Below are positions 8,443 to 12,154 of a stretch of 12,154 nt of DNA, one piece after another. The position numbers were made by a program, and so were the translations under genes. Location: positions 1 through 12,154 of the forward strand of contig DUZB01000078.1 in assembly GCA_013349725.1 (NCBI GenBank). Reading direction: 5' to 3'. The notes below the pieces were generated by a model. It was not told the origin of the DNA, searched no databases, and saw nothing but the letters and a program-made list of their open reading frames with translations. Within the stretch, counting starts at the first letter, position 1, and the number at the start of each line of letters is the position of its first letter. Origin of the DNA: Deltaproteobacteria bacterium. Its GTDB lineage: Bacteria; Desulfobacterota; DSM-4660; Desulfatiglandales; Desulfatiglandaceae.

Positions 8443-8494
8443 CGCATAGCGAACGGCGCAAAGAGCATAACAGAAAAACGCCGAGCACTATGCG
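8443..8494 (-). terminator. Probable terminator of the M48 gene
   Basis: On the minus strand, 11 bases past the M48 stop, CGCATAG (8494-8488) pairs with CTATGCG (8449-8443) and, inside it, CGGCG (8483-8479) with CGCCG (8458-8454). A four-base internal loop separates them on each side, and a 20-base loop closes the structure. TTTT (8442-8439) follows directly. This fits an imperfect intrinsic terminator. The plus strand has no T-run after the stem, so it would act one way only. Confidence 0.55.
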
Positions 8495-8504
8495 CCTTGC
8501 ATGT

Positions 8505-10322
8505 TCATTCCTCACCAAGAAATTTCTTCAACTGGCCTTCGAAATACGTTCTGTTGCCGGTTGCCCTTTCCGTGGCTCTTTTTATGACTCTGACCGCTTC
8601 CTCCCTGTTTCCGTTGACGAAGTAAGCCTCTGCCAGGGTATCAAGGAACTCGGGTTCGGGCTTCAGTTCCACCGCTCTCCGGGCCAGATTCAAAGCCCGG
8701 TGCAGTTCCTCGGGGCTGGTATCCGTCCCCGTCACCAGAAGCCAGGCAAGGTTATTGAGAGCGCCTGCCTGGGAATGGTCCCTTTCCACAATCCTGTCAT
8801 AATAATGAATGGCCTCCTTGTCATCCCCCATCTGCTGGCTGACCATTGCCAGGTTATAATAGATCGTCAGGTTATCGGGTTCTTTTTTAATGCGCTCGAT
8901 CAGGACCTTTTTCAGGATCGAATATTTCATCCCTTCCTTCACGGGACCGAAATTCAGCGCATACCCCAGAACGCATAGGGATAAAAAATAGACGAAAAAG
9001 GAGATAAGCACAAATCGATTGTGCTTTTTCAGCAGGGTTTTTTCCTTTACCGTTCGCCAGAGAAAATCGACTCTCTGCCCAATGCTGAAATGATGCCAGC
9101 TTGGAAGGTCTCGGCTTTTTCCGCTGAACAATGCAATTTTTTCCAGCGAGCTGATAATCGATGACGCCCCCCCCATGACTTTCGCGGAATAAAGATCGGC
9201 CTGCCTTTCAAAATTGCGCATAAAAAAACCCATCACATAGCGAAAATAGACAACCAGGGTGATGAGCATGGGCAGGGAAAGGACAAGGTAGAGCAGACTG
9301 GCCGACGAGGTCTCACCGCCGGTGAGAATCTCGGAAAACCCCGGATACAGGGTAAACAGGTACATGAAAAAATCGGAAAAACCGAAGGAGATGACCATAT
9401 ACCCCACAAAAAAAAGGAGGTAGAAAAGGAGGTGCCGGTATTTGGCATGCCCCATTTCATGGGCAAGCACCGCCTTGAGTTCGTTCACGGAAAGGACCTC
9501 CATGAGGGCATCGGTCATGAGAATATATCTGTATCTCGGAATGATGCCCATGATTCCGGCAGTCATCATCCGTCCCTCAAAAATCGGCCATCTGAGGAGT
9601 CTTCGATACCGGAATCCTTTTTCTGTCAGGAACCGCTCCAGATCCCTCCCCCTGTCCGACGACGAAAGGGGTTTGCATCCCCACCAGTATTGAATGACCC
9701 CGGGCATGAAAATCATCAGGAGCGTGAGAAACAGCGTAAAAAAAACCATCTGCCCATACAGGTCTTCAAAGATCCCGTCGACTCCCCCCCACGGCGTAAG
9801 GGCCAGGAGATCATACACAAGAGAAAGGGCGGCCCAGGGGAAAAGTACGGGGACGTTGAAACGGATATTGGAGAGGATGAATGATCGCCTTGTAATGCCC
9901 ACCTGAAATGCCGCTGCGTATACAGGGTAAGCAATGTACCAGATCGTAATCAGGTAAAAGAAGAAGAGGGAAAGGGCAACGGTTCCCTGAAGGAGTGAGG
10001 AGTTTCTCACCAGGGGGATCAGATAGAGCCATTGTTTCAGATTAAAGACGCATACCGCCAGAGCGAAGAAAAACATGGCCAGGATGGAGAGCCTGACATT
10101 CAACCGCTGGTATCGTTCCGCCAGTCTGCCTTCGTGCCCCTCCGCAGCATCGGAAAGTTTAAGAAGACGAACAAAAGCGCTGCTGCAATACAAACTGAAA
10201 ATCAGCCAGCTCAGAAAAAGCATCGCGGCTGTAAAAAGCATCGATTCTTCAGGAGGCGTAACAGGGTATCCGATGTTAAAGATGAGAAGGACGACGATGA
10301 AATAGAGAATATTGTTAAACAT
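8505..10322 (-). CDS. Membrane M48-family metallopeptidase with C-terminal TPR repeats
   Basis: Predicted integral-membrane zinc protease of the M48 (Ste24/HtpX-like) group, fused to a TPR module. The 605 residues start with about six hydrophobic segments (about 5-18, 28-46, 77-93, 112-137, 157-175, 190-212). The protease motif is LAHEMGH, with HEMGH at 288-292 giving two zinc His and the catalytic Glu289. Two more membrane segments lie at about 298-318 and 341-360. Glu372 in FERQAD is the likely third zinc ligand. A ninth segment (about 437-457) precedes TPR-like helices (about 484-590) with NLAMVSQQMGDDKEAIHYY and LNNLAWLL. Membrane protein or envelope quality control is a reasonable guess from the family; the substrate is unknown. 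ATG 10322 has only a weak GGAA upstream, about 25 bp from a palindromic repeat. The gene is complete and appears monocistronic. Confidence 0.9.
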   Translation of the reverse strand: MFNNILYFIVVLLIFNIGYPVTPPEESMLFTAAMLFLSWLIFSLYCSSAFVRLLKLSDAAEGHEGRLAERYQRLNVRLSILAMFFFALAVCVFNLKQWLYLIPLVRNSSLLQGTVALSLFFFYLITIWYIAYPVYAAAFQVGITRRSFILSNIRFNVPVLFPWAALSLVYDLLALTPWGGVDGIFEDLYGQMVFFTLFLTLLMIFMPGVIQYWWGCKPLSSSDRGRDLERFLTEKGFRYRRLLRWPIFEGRMMTAGIMGIIPRYRYILMTDALMEVLSVNELKAVLAHEMGHAKYRHLLFYLLFFVGYMVISFGFSDFFMYLFTLYPGFSEILTGGETSSASLLYLVLSLPMLITLVVYFRYVMGFFMRNFERQADLYSAKVMGGASSIISSLEKIALFSGKSRDLPSWHHFSIGQRVDFLWRTVKEKTLLKKHNRFVLISFFVYFLSLCVLGYALNFGPVKEGMKYSILKKVLIERIKKEPDNLTIYYNLAMVSQQMGDDKEAIHYYDRIVERDHSQAGALNNLAWLLVTGTDTSPEELHRALNLARRAVELKPEPEFLDTLAEAYFVNGNREEAVRVIKRATERATGNRTYFEGQLKKFLGEE

Positions 10323-10344
10323 TGGGTTTAAATTGTTCCGTTTT

Positions 10345-10607
10345 GTATCCTATTCAAATTTCCCGGCAACCGATTTGAGATTCCGAGAACCCATTCCGCC
10401 ATAAGGTCTTTTTTGCTGCCGCATCTGATTTCTATCGAGTTCCCGGTCCTTATTTGCTGGTACAACCAAAACCTGGCTTGGACCTATAATTTTTGCAATG
10501 TACCAGCAAATAAGGACCTCCGCCACGTGTGGAGGAGCTTTATCCAAGATGCGGCAGCAAAAAAGACCTTATGGCTCCATTCCTGCATGGATTTTTGAAC
10601 AAGATAC
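10345..10607. repeat. MITE-like nested palindromic element, long copy
   Basis: A 263-bp element filling most of the 313-bp gap between rng and the M48 gene. Its ends are inverted repeats matching 12 of 14: GTATCCTATTCAAA (10345-10358) and TTTGAACAAGATAC (10594-10607). Inside is a perfect 29-bp inverted repeat (10398-10426 with 10547-10575), and within that a perfect 20-bp one (10445-10464 with 10499-10518; left arm GGTCCTTATTTGCTGGTACA). A small CCTCC/GGAGG stem around the palindrome CACGTG lies at 10517-10535. No transposase, clear target-site duplication or credible ORF is seen. The left third matches the copy at 8216-8292. Small translated frames here share a KRPYGG-like peptide only because the DNA repeats. 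The element is likely a non-autonomous mobile or REPIN-like palindrome; that class is inference. Confidence 0.85.
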
Positions 10608-10612
10608 TCACT

Positions 10613-10633
10613 CTTCAATCTTCAATACTCAAT
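10613..10633. repeat. Short tandem heptamers downstream of rng
   Basis: Three heptamers in a row, CTTCAAT CTTCAAT ACTCAAT, just past the rng stop codon. They fill the space between the palindromic element and the gene end. No function is apparent. Confidence 0.4.
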
Positions 10634-10635
10634 CA

Positions 10636-12126
10636 TCAGGCCTGCGGCTCCTCTTTGAGAAACTCCAGGGACCCTCCCCCCAGGTGAATGGATGGGTCCC
10701 CCTCTAACGAGATATTGACCTTGTAACGGGATTCCAGCTTGGCCAGTTCCTGCCGCTTCTTATTTTGAAGGTAGGTCGTTACCTCAATGGGCAAGGCCCC
10801 TTTTATTTTCGTTATGCTCTTATTGGAAATCCCCATGCGTATCTGCCTTAAAAAGGAAAGGGAGGCCGTCTCCACAGACGGGATCAGCCCCCTGCCCTGA
10901 CAGCAGCGGCAGGTTTCGTAACTGACCGATTCAATGGAGGCCCGCAGCCTTTGCCGGGAGAGTTCAAGAAGACCAAATTTAGAAATAGTGGATGTGCTTA
11001 TTTTGGCTTTATCATTCTTGGCCTGATCCCGAAAGGCCTTTTCCACCTCCCGGATATGTTTCTTATCTCTCATATCGATAAAATCGATGACCACAAGTCC
11101 ACCCATATCCCGCAAACGGAGTTGCCTTGCAATTTCGTGCGCAGCCTCCAGATTGGTCTTAAATGCGGTCGTCTCAATGGTCTTGCCGCTTCTTCCCCGA
11201 CCGGAATTCACATCGATGGCGATGAGCGCTTCCGTTGGGTCGATAACAATGGATCCCCCTGACTTGAGGGGCACCTTGCTCTGATAAATAGCGTCAATCT
11301 GTTTTTCGATTTCATAGTGGGCAAATATGGGGCGCTTTTCCTTATACAGCTTGACATCGTCTTTGTGCCGGGGAGAAACAATTCTCATGTACTCCTTGAC
11401 CTTGGTAAAGGTCTCTTTATTGTCCACCAGCACTTCCGTAATCTCACTGGTAAAATAGTCCCGCAGGGTTCTGAAGCAGACATCCTGCTCTTGATGTATT
11501 ACGGAAAATACCGGGGCTTCTTTCACGTTTTTCTTGATGTTCTTCCAGACCCGCAGAAGTCGGTTCAAATCCAGTGAAAGCTCGTTCTTGTTCTGCTTTA
11601 GCGCAGCAGTGCGGACAATGTACCCCACCCCGTTGGGGAGTTTGAAATTCACCATGATTTCCTTGAGCCTTTTTCGCTCTTCTTCATCTTCAATCTTTTT
11701 CGAGATTCCCCCCCTGCTCCCGGGCATGAGGATCAGATACCGGCTGGCCAGGGACAGGTATGTGGTAAGCTGCGCACCCTTGTGTCCTGGCATTTCCTTG
11801 GTAATCTGAACAAGAAGTTCCTGCCCTTTTTTCAGGGCTTTTTCAATAGGCGGAATCTGCCCTTCCTTTACGGATTCCGCCCCGGGAAGGTAATATTCCG
11901 GATGGACATCGTGTATGGAAAGGAACCCGTTCTTGTCGCTGCCATAATTGAAAAAGCAGGCCTGCAGGCTCGGCTCCACCCGTTCCACGACCCCCTTGTA
12001 GATATTTCCGACCTTCTGTTCCGATCCTGTTGTTTCTATGTAAAATCCATCCAGGAACCCCTCTTTTATAATGGCTATTCTGAGTTCCTCTTCTTCCACC
12101 GCATTGATAAGCATCTTTGTCGTCAT
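10636..12126 (-). CDS. rng: Ribonuclease Rne/Rng family (RNase G-like)
   Basis: Endoribonuclease of the RNase E/G family, which cleaves single-stranded A/U-rich RNA in rRNA maturation and mRNA turnover. The protein has 496 residues, close to RNase G (489 in E. coli), and lacks the long C-terminal scaffold of enterobacterial RNase E. An S1 RNA-binding domain (about 38-125) carries GNIYKGVVERVEPSLQACFF. The DNase I-like catalytic domain has Asp305 in IDVNSGR and Asp348 in VVIDFIDM. Their 43-residue spacing equals that of E. coli D303 and D346. The zinc-link CxxC is C406-x-x-C409 in CRCCQGRG, with an extra Cys408. ATG 12126 is preceded by AGGA eight bases upstream. The gene lies upstream of a palindromic element that would end its transcript in a very long hairpin. 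Confidence 0.95.
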   Translation of the reverse strand: MTTKMLINAVEEEELRIAIIKEGFLDGFYIETTGSEQKVGNIYKGVVERVEPSLQACFFNYGSDKNGFLSIHDVHPEYYLPGAESVKEGQIPPIEKALKKGQELLVQITKEMPGHKGAQLTTYLSLASRYLILMPGSRGGISKKIEDEEERKRLKEIMVNFKLPNGVGYIVRTAALKQNKNELSLDLNRLLRVWKNIKKNVKEAPVFSVIHQEQDVCFRTLRDYFTSEITEVLVDNKETFTKVKEYMRIVSPRHKDDVKLYKEKRPIFAHYEIEKQIDAIYQSKVPLKSGGSIVIDPTEALIAIDVNSGRGRSGKTIETTAFKTNLEAAHEIARQLRLRDMGGLVVIDFIDMRDKKHIREVEKAFRDQAKNDKAKISTSTISKFGLLELSRQRLRASIESVSYETCRCCQGRGLIPSVETASLSFLRQIRMGISNKSITKIKGALPIEVTTYLQNKKRQELAKLESRYKVNISLEGDPSIHLGGGSLEFLKEEPQA

Positions 12127-12154
12127 TTATACTGTCCTGCTATTCCTTCCGTTC

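Noticed and set aside
8324..8518. Minus-strand open frame of 64 codons overlapping the M48 stop, with a hydrophobic N-terminus.
   Set aside because: It overlaps the M48 3' end and the probable terminator hairpin, has no persuasive ribosome site, and its second half is arbitrary sequence. I treat it as chance.
10350..10598. Overlapping open frames on both strands sharing CWY and VPANKD strings.
   Set aside because: The shared peptides are produced by the 20-bp inverted repeat read on each strand, not by a conserved protein.
10345..10607. Possible CRISPR or integron-type array from the repeated and inverted segments.
   Set aside because: Repeats are inverted and nested rather than regularly spaced direct repeats with unique spacers, and no cas or integrase gene is present.

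Overview
The window looks like a piece of a chromosome from a Gram-negative, diderm bacterium. The partial 16S rRNA reads like a deltaproteobacterial (Desulfobacterota) sequence, possibly near Syntrophales. That placement comes from recognising the sequence by eye, not from a search. The genes fit a diderm cell: a TolC-family outer membrane channel, FtsEX with an EnvC-like activator, a periplasmic HtrA protease and an Rne/Rng ribonuclease. The window opens inside the 16S gene, as often happens when an assembly breaks at an rRNA operon.

Layout. Positions 1-945 hold the 5' part of a 16S rRNA gene on the minus strand. Its leader (about 946-1175) carries a boxA and two promoter-like sites. Next, all on the minus strand, is a compact cluster in transcription order tolC-like (6742-5417), ftsE (5357-4713), ftsX (4708-3809), envC-like (3747-2569) and a carboxy-terminal processing protease (2548-1217). 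This block runs towards the 16S gene. A divergent promoter region (6743-7056) separates it from a plus-strand htrA/degP-type protease (7057-8208). A membrane M48 metallopeptidase with C-terminal TPRs (10322-8505) converges on htrA. Upstream of it, also on the minus strand, lies an Rne/Rng-family ribonuclease gene (12126-10636).

How the genes may work together. FtsE and FtsX form a divisome ABC-type complex that drives the periplasmic activator EnvC, which in turn switches on peptidoglycan amidases during cell separation. The LytM domain of this EnvC-like protein has lost its zinc ligands, as expected for an activator rather than an enzyme. The C-terminal processing protease (Ctp/Prc) is a plausible periplasmic partner that trims envelope enzymes. 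HtrA and the M48-TPR protein add envelope protein quality control, so most of the window concerns envelope maintenance.

The least ordinary feature is a family of short palindromic intergenic repeats. The fullest copy (10345-10607) has imperfect 14-bp terminal inverted repeats, a perfect 29-bp inverted repeat and a nested perfect 20-bp inverted repeat. A shorter copy lies at 8216-8312, and a probable end-remnant at 5359-5390 forms a hairpin over the ftsE ribosome binding site. I see no CRISPR array, transposase, tRNA or obviously new multi-gene system. Apart from the repeats, the content is conserved housekeeping.
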